Positions 54,729 to 63,911 of a stretch of DNA of 64,000 bases are shown piece after piece. Position numbers and translations under genes: made by a program. The stretch lies in the NCBI RefSeq assembly GCF_002943565.1, contig NZ_PJCH01000001.1, positions 310,001 to 374,000 of the forward strand, given 5' to 3'. Below the pieces are notes generated by a model that made no database searches, was not told the DNA's origin, and saw only the letters and a program-made list of their open reading frames with translations. The DNA comes from Hyphococcus luteus. Its GTDB lineage: Bacteria > Pseudomonadota > Alphaproteobacteria > Caulobacterales > Parvularculaceae. Each line of letters opens with the position of its first letter. The first letter of the stretch is position 1.

Positions 54729-56705
54729 ATGAATGACGACTTTGACAACAATCAACCGGGCAATTTTATTCGTATGCAAATAAAGCTCTGCGCACGGTGT
54801 TTTCTTATCGCCGCCGCGCTTCTTATCGCCGCCTGCGCGCAAGAAACTTCACTGTCCGAAGAAACGTCGGAGGCAGCGAAACAGACTTCCGAAGCGGGCG
54901 CCGGCGAAACATCGGCGCCACCCCCGTCGCGTCCAAACCCTTTGCGCAATGTCTATTTCGGCGATCTCCACCTGCACACGCGCAATTCTTACGACGCCTA
55001 TCTTTTCAATGTCCGTGCGACGCCGGAAGACGCCTATGCTTATGCAAAGGGCGGGACCATCAAACACCCCATGGGCTTTGATTTGCAGATGAATTCCGGC
55101 CCGCTGGATTTTCTCGCCGTCACCGACCATGCTGAATATCTCGGCGTTTTGGAGGCGATCGACACGCCGGGAACGGAATATTCAAAAGCCCCCTATGCAA
55201 AAGACCTTTTCTCCAGTGACCGCGGCGACGTGATCGCTGCTTTCGGGCATTTCGTCGTGAGCCTCAGAACCGGCGAAATTCTTCCGGAACTGTCGGACAT
55301 GTCCGCGACAAAATCGGCGTGGCGGCAAACAATCGACAGCGCCGAACGCAATTACGAACCAGGCGTCTTCACCACCTTCATCGGTTACGAGTTCACATCC
55401 CTGCCGGAAATGCGCAATCTCCACCGCAACGTCATTTTTGCAAGCGATAAAGCGCCGCCCGCGCCTTTCTCAGCCTTTGATGCGCAAAACCCGGAAGACC
55501 TTTGGCGCTGGCTCGACGCCAAGCGCGCGGAAGGCATGGAAGCGCTGGCGATCCCGCATAACGCCAACGCGTCGGACGGAACCATGTTCGAACGCGTAAA
55601 ATGGAACGGCCAGCCTATCGACCGCGCCTATGCCGAGCTCAGAATGCGCAATGAACCGCTGGTTGAAATCATTCAGACCAAAGGCCAGTCGGAGACCCTG
55701 CCGCTGCTCTCGCCCAATGACGAGTTCGCCGGTTTCGAGGTCATGGATCTTTATGTCGGCTCGATCAAACCGGTCACGACGTTCGCAGGCGGTTATGTGC
55801 GCGACGCCTTGAAGCGCGGGCTTGAAACTGAAGCCCGCATCGGCGCCAACCCTTATAAAATGGGCGTCGTCGCCGGCAGCGACGGCCATAACGCCGCCGC
55901 ACCTTATGAAGAGGACAATTACTTCGCCAATCACGGCGTCCTGGACGGAAAGCCCGAACTGCGCGGATCCGTTCCGCCGCCGGACTACGAAAGCTGGGAC
56001 GCCTATTACGCCGACGGCGGGCGGGCGCCGCGGGCCATGGGCTCTGGCGGGCTTACCGGCGTCTGGGCGGAGGAGAACACGCGCGCTTCTCTTTTCGCCG
56101 CCATGCGCCGGAAGGAGACATTCGGCACCTCGGGTCCGCGCATCCGCGTGCGGTTGTTCGCCGGTTACGGCCTTGAAGGCGTCAATCTGGCGACCGACGA
56201 AGGCGTGCGCGCGGCTTACGAGAATGGCGTTCCCATGGGCGGCGATCTCGTTGCGAAGCAGGACGAAACACCGCAGTTCGCCGTCATCGCCATGCGCGAC
56301 ATTCATTCGGCGCCGCTGCAACGCATTCAGATCGTGAAAGGCTGGACCGACGAAACCGGCAAGTCTTTCGAAAAAGTCTTCGACGTCGCCTGCGCCGATA
56401 ACGGCGCGGTCGACCCGGCGACCCATCGCTGTCCCGATAATGGCGCGACGGCAGACCTTGAGACTTGCGAATTCTCCGAAGACAAGGGCGACGCCGAACT
56501 TCAAAGCTTATGGACCGATCCTGAATTCGACCCCGCGCAAAACGCCTTTTATTACGCGCGCGTGCTTGAAAACCCAACCTGCCGCTGGTCCACATGGGAC
56601 GCCATTCGCGCCGGCGTCGCCCCCAATCCGAAACTCGCAAAGACAATCCAGGAGCGCGCCTACACCTCGCCGATCTGGTTCACGCCGGCAAATGATGACC
56701 AGTGA
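54729..56705 (+). CDS. DUF3604 lipoprotein with PHP-like metal centre
   Basis: 658 residues. GGGAGAG stands 8 bases before this ATG; an ATG 15 codons later would give a more compact lipoprotein signal (MQIKLCARCFLIAAALLIAAC), and the lipobox LIAAC supports export and anchoring either way. The body matches DUF3604: YFGDLHLHTRNSYDAY, LAVTDHAEYLG, AIPHNANASDG, and VAGSDGHNAAAPYEEDNYF give the histidines and aspartates of a PHP-type metal-dependent phosphoesterase/hydrolase. The biochemical function is not established for the family. It starts a three-gene operon with a peptidyl-prolyl isomerase and a HupE/UreJ protein and is divergent from the receptor operon. Confidence 0.88.
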   Translation: MNDDFDNNQPGNFIRMQIKLCARCFLIAAALLIAACAQETSLSEETSEAAKQTSEAGAGETSAPPPSRPNPLRNVYFGDLHLHTRNSYDAYLFNVRATPEDAYAYAKGGTIKHPMGFDLQMNSGPLDFLAVTDHAEYLGVLEAIDTPGTEYSKAPYAKDLFSSDRGDVIAAFGHFVVSLRTGEILPELSDMSATKSAWRQTIDSAERNYEPGVFTTFIGYEFTSLPEMRNLHRNVIFASDKAPPAPFSAFDAQNPEDLWRWLDAKRAEGMEALAIPHNANASDGTMFERVKWNGQPIDRAYAELRMRNEPLVEIIQTKGQSETLPLLSPNDEFAGFEVMDLYVGSIKPVTTFAGGYVRDALKRGLETEARIGANPYKMGVVAGSDGHNAAAPYEEDNYFANHGVLDGKPELRGSVPPPDYESWDAYYADGGRAPRAMGSGGLTGVWAEENTRASLFAAMRRKETFGTSGPRIRVRLFAGYGLEGVNLATDEGVRAAYENGVPMGGDLVAKQDETPQFAVIAMRDIHSAPLQRIQIVKGWTDETGKSFEKVFDVACADNGAVDPATHRCPDNGATADLETCEFSEDKGDAELQSLWTDPEFDPAQNAFYYARVLENPTCRWSTWDAIRAGVAPNPKLAKTIQERAYTSPIWFTPANDDQ

Positions 56706-57612
56706 AACGCCGCAGACGGCCGGGAGCCGGGGCGCATTTTCGCGCGCCGCGCGCGAGCCGCTTGTTCAGTTTCTCGTCGCAGGGCTTGTCCTGTTTACGG
56801 CGAACGGCCTCCTCAATGGCGAAGAACAGCAGCGGGCGCAGGACGAAATCGCGGTTACAGAAGGCCGCGTCGAACAGATCGCCGAGAGCTATCGCCTGCT
56901 CTCCGGACGCCCGCCCAGCCGCGCCGAATTAGAGGCGCTGGTGGATGATTTCATTCTTGAAGAAATCTATTATCGCGAAGCCGTCGCGATGGGCCTCGAC
57001 GCCGACGACACGATCGTGCGCCGCCGGATGCGCCAGAAGCTCGAATTTCTCGCCGAAGACGCCGAGGCCAGCAAAGAACCAAGCGAGGAAGAGCTTGCGG
57101 CCTGGCTCGCTTCCCACAAGCAAGACTATCGCCTGCCGGCGCGCATTTCCTTCCGTCAAATTCTCGCCAGCCGCGATAGGCGCGGCGCGAAGGCGACATC
57201 GGACGCGGCGGAATTTCTAAAAGCCCTGAAAACGGGCGCCGACCCTGAAAATCTCGGCGATGCGTCCATGCTGCCTTCCGCCCTGCCGCTGACGACGCAA
57301 GAAGGCGTCGCCGCCCTGTTCGGCGAGGCTTTCGCATCAACGCTTTTCGAACATAAAGGCGAAGGCTGGTTCGGGCCGGTCGCCTCCCCTTTCGGCGCCC
57401 ATAACATTTTCATCCTCTCGCAAGAGCCCGCACGCGATCCGGCGCTCGATGACGTGCGCGGCAAGCTGCGCGCCGACTGGATAGAAGCGCGGCGAAGGAA
57501 AACGCGCGAAGACTTCCGGGCGCGTCTGCGCCAGCGTTATGAGGTCAGCATCGACTGGCCCGGCGTTTATCAGGACCAGCCGGCGCCGGCCGGCGCCATG
57601 AGCGCGGACTAG
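56692..57612 (+). CDS. Membrane-anchored peptidyl-prolyl cis-trans isomerase (parvulin-like)
   Basis: 306 residues. A single N-terminal membrane helix (LVQFLVAGLVLFTANGLL) anchors it, with the rest in the periplasm. A SurA/PpiD-like helical chaperone part (about 45-140: VEQIAESYRLLSGRPPSRAELEALVDDFILEEIYYREAVAMGL) is followed by a parvulin-like domain (about 145-245), somewhat degenerate. The start overlaps the DUF3604 stop by 14 bp, with a second ATG one codon later. Such short PpiC-type proteins recur beside DUF3604 and HupE/UreJ genes and may help fold or insert one of them. Confidence 0.83.
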   Translation: MMTSETPQTAGSRGAFSRAAREPLVQFLVAGLVLFTANGLLNGEEQQRAQDEIAVTEGRVEQIAESYRLLSGRPPSRAELEALVDDFILEEIYYREAVAMGLDADDTIVRRRMRQKLEFLAEDAEASKEPSEEELAAWLASHKQDYRLPARISFRQILASRDRRGAKATSDAAEFLKALKTGADPENLGDASMLPSALPLTTQEGVAALFGEAFASTLFEHKGEGWFGPVASPFGAHNIFILSQEPARDPALDDVRGKLRADWIEARRRKTREDFRARLRQRYEVSIDWPGVYQDQPAPAGAMSAD

Positions 57613-57615
57613 CCC

Positions 57616-58608
57616 ATGCGCGCGCGGCTTCTCTTCCTGTTCGCCGTCATGATTGGCGTTATTGCGCCCGCAGCAGCGCACGAAGTCCGCCCCGCTTATC
57701 TCCAGATCCGCGAGATCGAACCGTCGACTTACGACATTCTCTGGAAGACGCCGGCGCAGGGCGACATGCGTCTTGCGCTCAATGTCGTCCTGCCGCCCGA
57801 CTGCCGAAATCTCAGCGAGCCGCGCCTGACGCCTGTCAACGGAGCGGCGATTGAACGCTGGCGCACGGTCTGTAAAGGCGGGCTTCCCGGCAAAAAGATT
57901 ATTATCGAGAATCTCGAAACCAGCCTCACCGACGCCATCATGCATTTCGAACCGTTATCCGGTTCGCCGAAGACGTTGCGCATGAACGCCGCCGCGCCGC
58001 GCGCCGAAATTCCGGCAAAGCAATCCCTCTGGGACGTCGCCGGCGCCTATTTTCATCTCGGCGTCGAACACATTCTGTTCGGCTTCGACCATCTTTTATT
58101 TGTGCTCTGCCTTTTGATCCTGGTCGGCGATGTGAAACGCCTTCTCGGCGCCGTCACCGCGTTCACGCTCGCGCATTCGATCACGCTCGCCGGCACGACA
58201 TTCGGCTGGATGAGCCTGGCGATCGCCCCGGTGGAGGCGTGCATCGCGCTTTCCATCGCTTTTCTCGCAGCGGAGATCGTAAGAACGCGCCACGGCGAGA
58301 CCGGCGCAATGCAGCGCTGGCCCTGGATCGCCGCGTTCGGTTTCGGCCTGTTGCACGGTTTTGGCTTCGCCTCGGCGCTACGCGAGATCGGCCTGCCTGA
58401 CGGCGCCGTTCCCCTCGCATTGTTATTCTTCAATCTCGGCGTCGAGGCGGGACAGATTCTCTTTATCGCTTCCGTGCTTGCGGTGATGTTGCTGTGGAGA
58501 AGAGCGGCGCCCCCGCCGCCCCAATGGGCGCAGCGCGCCCCGCCTTACGCCGCCGGAATCATCGCCGGTTTCTGGTTCGTCGAACGCACGGTCAGCATTT
58601 TGCTTTGA
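57616..58608 (+). CDS. HupE/UreJ family membrane protein
   Basis: 330 residues. Signal peptide (MRARLLFLFAVMIGVIAPAAA) and a periplasmic domain of about 130 residues, then six or so membrane helices. HLGVEHILFGFDHLLFVLCLL contains the His-x4-His and Asp-His set characteristic of HupE/UreJ metal permeases; LLHGFGFASAL and FFNLGVEAGQ are further family marks. Classic HupE/UreJ proteins take up nickel; the longer type with an extracytoplasmic N-terminal domain has no proven substrate. It lies 3 bp after the isomerase gene. No hydrogenase or urease gene is present in the window, so nickel uptake for those is not supported. Confidence 0.87.
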   Translation: MRARLLFLFAVMIGVIAPAAAHEVRPAYLQIREIEPSTYDILWKTPAQGDMRLALNVVLPPDCRNLSEPRLTPVNGAAIERWRTVCKGGLPGKKIIIENLETSLTDAIMHFEPLSGSPKTLRMNAAAPRAEIPAKQSLWDVAGAYFHLGVEHILFGFDHLLFVLCLLILVGDVKRLLGAVTAFTLAHSITLAGTTFGWMSLAIAPVEACIALSIAFLAAEIVRTRHGETGAMQRWPWIAAFGFGLLHGFGFASALREIGLPDGAVPLALLFFNLGVEAGQILFIASVLAVMLLWRRAAPPPPQWAQRAPPYAAGIIAGFWFVERTVSILL

Positions 58609-58653
58609 AAGCGGCGGCGGCCGTTTTCCTCATATGACCGCCGCCGGCGGAAA

Positions 58654-58686
58654 ATGTTGAGCGCTAACATAAAATGCTGTAGCATT
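58654..58686. promoter_or_regulatory. Two adjacent palindromes before the sugar oxidation operon (LacI-like)
   Basis: ATGTTGAGCGCTAACAT (58654-58670) has ATGTT/AACAT arms around the AGCGCT core typical of LacI/GalR-family operators, but with one extra base on the left. AATGCTGTAGCATT (58673-58686) has perfect 6-bp arms. Both lie 30-62 bp before the start of the oxidoreductase gene. No LacI gene is in the window. Confidence 0.5.
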
Positions 58687-58715
58687 CAGATCCGTCACAG
58701 CAGCGGTTTTGCGCT

Positions 58716-59957
58716 ATGAAAAAGCTTGCCTTTCGGCGACGGCGAATATTGCAGATCGGCGCCGGCGGCGTTGCTGCGGGCGCTATCTCCGGCTTTGGAG
58801 CCGCACCTCCATCCGCCGCGTCCGGCAAGGGTTCAAGGCCAAAAGCGGCCGGCCAGCCGTTTCCCCGGGGGGTGAGCCTGCCCTCAGCGCCGCCGCCCCA
58901 GCCAATGTCGCCGGACGAAAGCGTCGGCGTCGCCATCATCGGGCTCGGCCGCTACGCCCTCGCCCAGATCATGCCCGCCTTCGCGGCGGCTCGGGGCTGT
59001 CACATCGCGGCGCTTGTTTCCGGCAACGCCGGAAAAGCGAAACGCGTCGCCGCCGCCTACGGGCTCGATGAAGATCGCATTTATAATTACGAGAATTTCG
59101 GCGACATCGCCTCCGACGACCGCGTCGACGCGGTTTACATCATCCTGCCCACAGGCCTGCACGCCGACTGGGCGGAAAAAGCTTTCGCGGCCGAAAAGCA
59201 CGTTCTCTGCGAAAAACCGATGGCGCTTTCCGCTACGGAATGCGAGCGCATGATCGCCGCTTCAGAGCGCGCCGGCCGCAAGCTCATGATCGGTTATCGT
59301 TGTCATTTCGAGCCTTATAATCTGCGCGCCATGGAGCTGATGCGCGAAAAAGCGCTCGGGGATTTGCGGCTCATCAGAACCGCGCATCAATACAGAACCG
59401 GCATGGCGACGCCCGCCGAGAACTGGCGCCTCAATCGCGCGCTCGCCGGCGGCGGCCCCCTGGAGGACTACGGTCTGTACGGCCTGCAGGCGTCCCTCTA
59501 TCTGACCGGCGAAACGCCCGAAAGCCTGTCCGCCTATACGCTTCAACCGAAGAACGATCCGCGCTTTCAGGAGATTTTCGCGCACGCATCGACACAATTG
59601 CGGTTTCCCTCAGGCGCGGTCGCGCAACTGGCGACTTCCTATGATTCCTTCGGCATGAATGCGGTCTCGGCCCGCGGGGCGAAGGGCGCGCTCGTAATGG
59701 AGCCGGCGACAAGCTACAGCGGCAACGCCATGGTTCTACAAACCTACGGCGCGCGCGAAACGCTGACGCCCGGCACATCAAGCGTTCAGTTTGCGCAACA
59801 GCTCAGTCATTTCGCTAAAGCCGTGCGGGAAAACGCGGTCATCCGCACGCCCGGAGAGATGGGTCTACGCGATATCCGTCTTATCGAAGCCATCTACAAA
59901 GCCGCGGCGTCGGGACGAACCCTCGCCTTGAACGCCGATGCAACCCTAAAAGACTGA
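58716..59957 (+). CDS. Exported Gfo/Idh/MocA oxidoreductase (glucose-fructose oxidoreductase-like)
   Basis: 413 residues. The N-terminus FRRRRILQIGAGGVAAG is a twin-arginine-type signal followed by a Pro/Ser/Ala-rich linker, as in the periplasmic glucose-fructose oxidoreductase of Zymomonas. The Rossmann part has AIIGLGRYA (76-81), ILPTGLHADWAEKAFAAEKHVLCEKPMALS (CEKP at 165-168, with the catalytic lysine), and the C-terminal half has GYRCHFEPYNLRAM and NWRLNRALAGGGPLEDYGLYG. It probably oxidises a sugar to its lactone with tightly bound NADP, with reduction of another sugar. It starts a co-directional run with GH3 and SMP-30 genes, which gives the logical next and previous steps. Confidence 0.88.
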   Translation: MKKLAFRRRRILQIGAGGVAAGAISGFGAAPPSAASGKGSRPKAAGQPFPRGVSLPSAPPPQPMSPDESVGVAIIGLGRYALAQIMPAFAAARGCHIAALVSGNAGKAKRVAAAYGLDEDRIYNYENFGDIASDDRVDAVYIILPTGLHADWAEKAFAAEKHVLCEKPMALSATECERMIAASERAGRKLMIGYRCHFEPYNLRAMELMREKALGDLRLIRTAHQYRTGMATPAENWRLNRALAGGGPLEDYGLYGLQASLYLTGETPESLSAYTLQPKNDPRFQEIFAHASTQLRFPSGAVAQLATSYDSFGMNAVSARGAKGALVMEPATSYSGNAMVLQTYGARETLTPGTSSVQFAQQLSHFAKAVRENAVIRTPGEMGLRDIRLIEAIYKAAASGRTLALNADATLKD

Positions 59958-60042
59958 CGTCAGCCTTTAACAAAACAAAACCCCGAAACAGGGGCCTGGA
60001 AACGCCCGCCGCGGCTTGCGGCCTGAACTGGAGAGCCACAGC

Positions 60043-62325
60043 ATGCAACCGAACAGGATCGCCGGCGTTCTCGGCGCCATTCTGTTGTCGTTTTCAATTT
60101 CCGCGCGCGCCCAGGCGCCGGATCTTGACGCCCTGATGGCCAAGATGTCGGTTGAAGAAAAAATCGGCCAGTTGAATCAGGTCGCCGGCGGACGAAGCAA
60201 GAACCTTAATTCCCGTATCGACGATGCAGAACTCGACCGTGTTCGCCAGGGACATGTCGGCTCTTATCTTCATGTGGCCGGCGCGGCGTTTCTGAAGGAG
60301 CTTCAACGGGTCGCCGTTGAAGAATCGCCTCACGGCGTTCCGCTTCTTTTTGCGATGGACGTCGTCCATGGCTATCGCACGATTTTTCCTGTCCCTATCG
60401 CCATGGCCTCGACCTGGGACCCGGCGGCCGCCGAAGACATGGCGCGCGTGTCGGCGGCGGAAGCCTCAGCGGCGGGCCTGCACTGGACCTTCGCGCCCAT
60501 GGTCGACATCGCCCGCGACCCGAGATGGGGGCGCATTGTCGAGGGGAGCGGCGCCGACCCCTATCTCGGCTCGGTGATGGCGGCGGCCCAGGTGCGCGGT
60601 TATCAGGGCGGCGACCTGTCCGAGAAGAATACGATCATGGCGACCGCAAAACATCTCGGCGCCTATGGCGCAGCGGAAGGCGGCCGCGATTACGACAGTG
60701 CAGACATCTCCGTCAGGACGCTGAACGAAGTCTATCTGCCGCCCTTCTTCGCCGCCGCCCGCGCGGGAACAGCGTCCTTCATGACGGCCTTCAATGACAT
60801 TGCAGGCGTTCCGACTACCGCGAATGGAGCCCTTATCAACGGCGTCGTGCGCGACAAATGGGGCTGGAACGGCGTCATCTTAAGCGATTGGAACGCGATC
60901 GCCGAACTCATGAATCACGGAGTCGCCGCCGACCGCGCCGCCGCGGCAAGGCTCGCTCTGTCCGCCGGCGTCGATATGGACATGACAAGCGGCGTTTACA
61001 GCGACGACTTGAAAGATGCTGTTTCGCACGATCCCGCCCTGGCGGGAAAACTCGACGCCGCCGTGCGGCGTATTCTCAAGGCGAAAGCCGATCTCGGTCT
61101 TTTCGACGACCCTTACAAATATCACGATCCCAAACGCGAGAAGACCGTCATCTTGAGCGACGCGCATCGCGAGGCCGCCCGCCGCGCAGCCGAAAAAGCC
61201 GTCATCCTTTTAAAAAACGAAGACGACTTGTTGCCGCTTACCGAAACGCCGAAGACCATCGCCGTGATCGGCGCCCTCGCCGATGACGCGCTCTCCCAAC
61301 TCGGCTCCTGGCGGGCGCAGGGAAAAGCGGCGGACGTCGTCACCCTGCTCGAAGGCCTGCGGCGACGCTATCCGGATGCGCAAATCACCTTCGAGCCCGG
61401 CGCCGAAAACGGCGCAGCGACAAAAAAGACTTTGCGCCGCGCGGCGCGCGTCGCGCGCTCGGCCGATGTCGTCATTCTCGCGATTGGCGAAAATTACGAT
61501 TTAAGCGGCGAAGCGCGCAGCCGGTCGGACATCGCCTTGCCACCGGCGGACGCCGCGCTTTTCAACGCCATTGCGGAAACGGGAAAACCTTTCATTACGA
61601 TCATCATGAGCGGGCGCCCGCTTGCCCTTGGCTATGTCGCGGAACGCGCGCCGGCGCTTCTGCAAAGCTGGTATCTTGGCGTCGAAGCGGGCAATGCGCT
61701 TGCCGCGGTCCTTTCAGGGAATGTCTCCCCCGCCGGGCGGCTTCCCGTCGACATGCCGCGGGTCACCGGCCAGGCGCCCTATGTTTACAGCCATCGCAAT
61801 ACGGGAAGGCCGGCGGACCCTGACATCACGAAAGATACTGCCCGTTATCATGATTTGCCCATAACGCCGCAATTCCCGTTCGGCTACGGTCTCAGCTACG
61901 CGACATTCGACTACGGGGAGGCGCAGATAAGCGCCGCTGACGTTCAGCCGGGAGAAACCGTCACAATCTCGATTTCAGTCACAAACACCGGCCCGGTCGC
62001 GGGCGACGAAGTCGTGCAGCTTTACCTGCGCGATCCCGCCGCTTCAATCGCGCGGCCGGTTAAAGAGTTGCGCGGTTTCAAGCGCCTCCGCCTTGAAGCG
62101 GAAGAAAGCGCTGAGGTTGAATTCGATCTCGCGGCGGCAAGTCTCGCTTTTTTTGACGCTGATGAAAAATGGCGCGTTGAAAAAGGAAGGATCGACGTGA
62201 TGATCGGCGCATCATCGGCCGATATACGCGCGACGACGCGGTTCCGCATTATGAATGACGGCGTTGCGGCTTCGCCTGGCGCCGCCGTCGAAACGCCCGC
62301 CAAAGTCATAAAGATTGAAAATTAG
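60043..62325 (+). CDS. bglX: Glycoside hydrolase family 3 beta-glucosidase (BglX-like)
   Basis: 760 residues with signal peptide (IAGVLGAILLSFSISARAQA), so periplasmic. GH3 N-terminal barrel: MSVEEKIGQLNQV, APMVDIARDPRWGRIVEGSGADPYL, TAKHLGAYGAAEGGRDYDSADIS, and the nucleophile Asp282 in GVILSDWNAI. The middle domain carries LLKNEDDLLPL and GENYDLSGEARSR; the C-terminal fibronectin-like domain begins near VSPAGRLPVDMP/ FPFGYGLSYATF. It releases glucose (or xylose) from beta-glucosides. The start MQPNRIAG follows GGAGAG. It is 85 bp after the oxidoreductase and 16 bp before the lactonase, so glucose released in the periplasm could be oxidised on the spot. Confidence 0.93.
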   Translation: MQPNRIAGVLGAILLSFSISARAQAPDLDALMAKMSVEEKIGQLNQVAGGRSKNLNSRIDDAELDRVRQGHVGSYLHVAGAAFLKELQRVAVEESPHGVPLLFAMDVVHGYRTIFPVPIAMASTWDPAAAEDMARVSAAEASAAGLHWTFAPMVDIARDPRWGRIVEGSGADPYLGSVMAAAQVRGYQGGDLSEKNTIMATAKHLGAYGAAEGGRDYDSADISVRTLNEVYLPPFFAAARAGTASFMTAFNDIAGVPTTANGALINGVVRDKWGWNGVILSDWNAIAELMNHGVAADRAAAARLALSAGVDMDMTSGVYSDDLKDAVSHDPALAGKLDAAVRRILKAKADLGLFDDPYKYHDPKREKTVILSDAHREAARRAAEKAVILLKNEDDLLPLTETPKTIAVIGALADDALSQLGSWRAQGKAADVVTLLEGLRRRYPDAQITFEPGAENGAATKKTLRRAARVARSADVVILAIGENYDLSGEARSRSDIALPPADAALFNAIAETGKPFITIIMSGRPLALGYVAERAPALLQSWYLGVEAGNALAAVLSGNVSPAGRLPVDMPRVTGQAPYVYSHRNTGRPADPDITKDTARYHDLPITPQFPFGYGLSYATFDYGEAQISAADVQPGETVTISISVTNTGPVAGDEVVQLYLRDPAASIARPVKELRGFKRLRLEAEESAEVEFDLAAASLAFFDADEKWRVEKGRIDVMIGASSADIRATTRFRIMNDGVAASPGAAVETPAKVIKIEN

Positions 62326-62341
62326 GGATAGGGGTTGAGAG

Positions 62342-63388
62342 ATGAAACAGGAAGCGTTGAGCGTCATGCTCGCAATAATTTCAGCTTATTCGGCGGGGGA
62401 GCCGAACGCGGCGGCGCAAGAAACGACTGCGGCGGACGTGCAATACAGGGCTGTCGTTATAGACCGGCGAGACCCCCGTCTCGACGCCATCATCGCCCAG
62501 GACGCCAAAGCGGAAATTATCGCCGAAGGCCTCAAATGGTCCGAAGGCCCTGTCTGGATCGGCGGCGCGGAAGACGGCTATCTCCTGTTCTCGGACGTTC
62601 CCGGCAACCGCATGTACAAATGGAGCCGAGACGGCGGCGCCGGTGTTTTCCTCGATCCTTCAGGCGCGCCGCATGATGCGGAAGGTTTTCGCGAGCCGGG
62701 CTCCAACGGCCTTATCCGCGACATATCGGATGACAGCATTCTCGTCGCCAATCACGGGCTGCGCGCGGTTGCGCGTCTCGATCTCAAAACCAGGCAATAT
62801 GAAATTCTGGCCGATGAATATGGCGGCGAACCGTTCAACAGTCCGAACGACCTTGTTCTCGCAAGCGACGGCGCGATCTATTTCACCGACCCGCCTTACG
62901 GGCTCGACGGTATTAGCGACTCGCCGATGAAGCGCCAGCCGGCGAACGGCGTTTATCGGCGCGATCCGTCGGGCGCCGTCGCCTTGCTGATTGACGATCT
63001 CACATTCCCGAACGGGATCGGCCTCTCGCCTGACGAAAAGACGCTCTATGTCGCCGTCTCGGACCCGAACAATCCGGTCATTCTTCGCTATGACCTGACG
63101 GCGGACGACATTCCGGCGAGCCGAACCGTGATCCATGACGGCGCGAGCAAAAAGGCGCAAGGCGAACCCGGCCTGCCGGACGGCCTCTCCGTCGACGCCA
63201 GGGGCAACCTCTTCGCCACGGCGCCAGGCGGCGTTCACATCTTTTCACCCGGCGGCGATTTGCTTGGCGTCGTCGACACCGGCGTAAGCAATGCGAATTG
63301 CGCGATCGGCGAAGGCGGGAAAACGCTTTTCATCGCCGCGAACCATCAGGTTTTGCGCCTGCCCCTCGCATCCGCTCATGCTGAATAG
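62342..63388 (+). CDS. SMP-30/gluconolactonase family lactonase, exported
   Basis: 348 residues, a six-bladed propeller. Metal-site elements are EGLKWSEGPVW (Glu), FNSPNDLVLASDG (Asn-Asp) and GLPDGLSVDARGN (Asp). The N-terminus (MLAIISAYSAGEPNAAAQ) looks like a short signal peptide. It hydrolyses aldonolactones, here most likely the glucono-lactone made by the exported oxidoreductase, giving gluconate. Ribosome binding site AGGGATAGGGG/GAGAG before the ATG; 16 bp after bglX. It converges on gluconokinase with a 10-bp gap. Confidence 0.89.
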   Translation: MKQEALSVMLAIISAYSAGEPNAAAQETTAADVQYRAVVIDRRDPRLDAIIAQDAKAEIIAEGLKWSEGPVWIGGAEDGYLLFSDVPGNRMYKWSRDGGAGVFLDPSGAPHDAEGFREPGSNGLIRDISDDSILVANHGLRAVARLDLKTRQYEILADEYGGEPFNSPNDLVLASDGAIYFTDPPYGLDGISDSPMKRQPANGVYRRDPSGAVALLIDDLTFPNGIGLSPDEKTLYVAVSDPNNPVILRYDLTADDIPASRTVIHDGASKKAQGEPGLPDGLSVDARGNLFATAPGGVHIFSPGGDLLGVVDTGVSNANCAIGEGGKTLFIAANHQVLRLPLASAHAE

Positions 63389-63398
63389 GATTGCGACA

Positions 63399-63911
63399 TC
63401 ACTGCGGACCGAGACGCGCTTCGACCTCCCGCGCCGCCGCCGCGATGACGTCTTCCTGGTCAAGGTTTGCGTCAATCACGATCGCGTTTTGCGGCCGGAG
63501 AAGGGTTCGAAACTGCGAACGCAGCATGCCCGCTTTCATGAAATGGCCCGGCCGCCGTTCAAGACGCCGGGCAATCATCTCTTCGGGCGCGTCGAGGAAC
63601 AGGAAATCCGTTTTGCAGCTTATGCTTTCGCGCAAACGGCGCCTCACGCCCGGCGTCAGGGCGGAACAGCTGGCGAAAACAAGATTGCCCGATGCTTTGT
63701 TGACGGCGTCCGCCAGCGCGTCAATCCAGGGCGCGCGGTCCTTTTCCGTCAGCGGTTCGCCGCGCGTCATCTTCTCGACATTCGCGGCGGGATGAAAATC
63801 GTCGCCTTCAAGATAAGCGCCGCCGAAACGCGCGGCGAGGCCGGCGGCGAGCGTCGTTTTTCCGGCGCCGGCGACGCCCATGACGATGAAAACATGCGAA
63901 GCGGTTTTCAT
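63399..63911 (-). CDS. gntK: Gluconokinase
   Basis: 170 residues, the usual size. P-loop GVAGAGKT (12-19), EGDDFHPAANVEKMTRGEPLTEKDRAPWI (gluconate-binding region), CSALTPGVRRRLR and FLDAPEEMIARRLERRPGHFM are hallmark GntK segments. It phosphorylates gluconate to 6-phosphogluconate in the cytoplasm, for the Entner-Doudoroff or pentose phosphate route. It completes the pathway encoded by the convergent operon: glucoside, glucose, lactone, gluconate, 6-phosphogluconate. The ATG at 63911 has AAGGGACCC-like purines upstream. A gluconate transporter is not in the window. Confidence 0.93.
   Translation of the reverse strand: MKTASHVFIVMGVAGAGKTTLAAGLAARFGGAYLEGDDFHPAANVEKMTRGEPLTEKDRAPWIDALADAVNKASGNLVFASCSALTPGVRRRLRESISCKTDFLFLDAPEEMIARRLERRPGHFMKAGMLRSQFRTLLRPQNAIVIDANLDQEDVIAAAAREVEARLGPQ

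Noticed and set aside
57616-58608. HupE/UreJ protein as evidence of a nickel hydrogenase or urease cluster
   Set aside because: No hydrogenase, urease or maturation genes accompany it; neighbours are DUF3604 and a peptidyl-prolyl isomerase.
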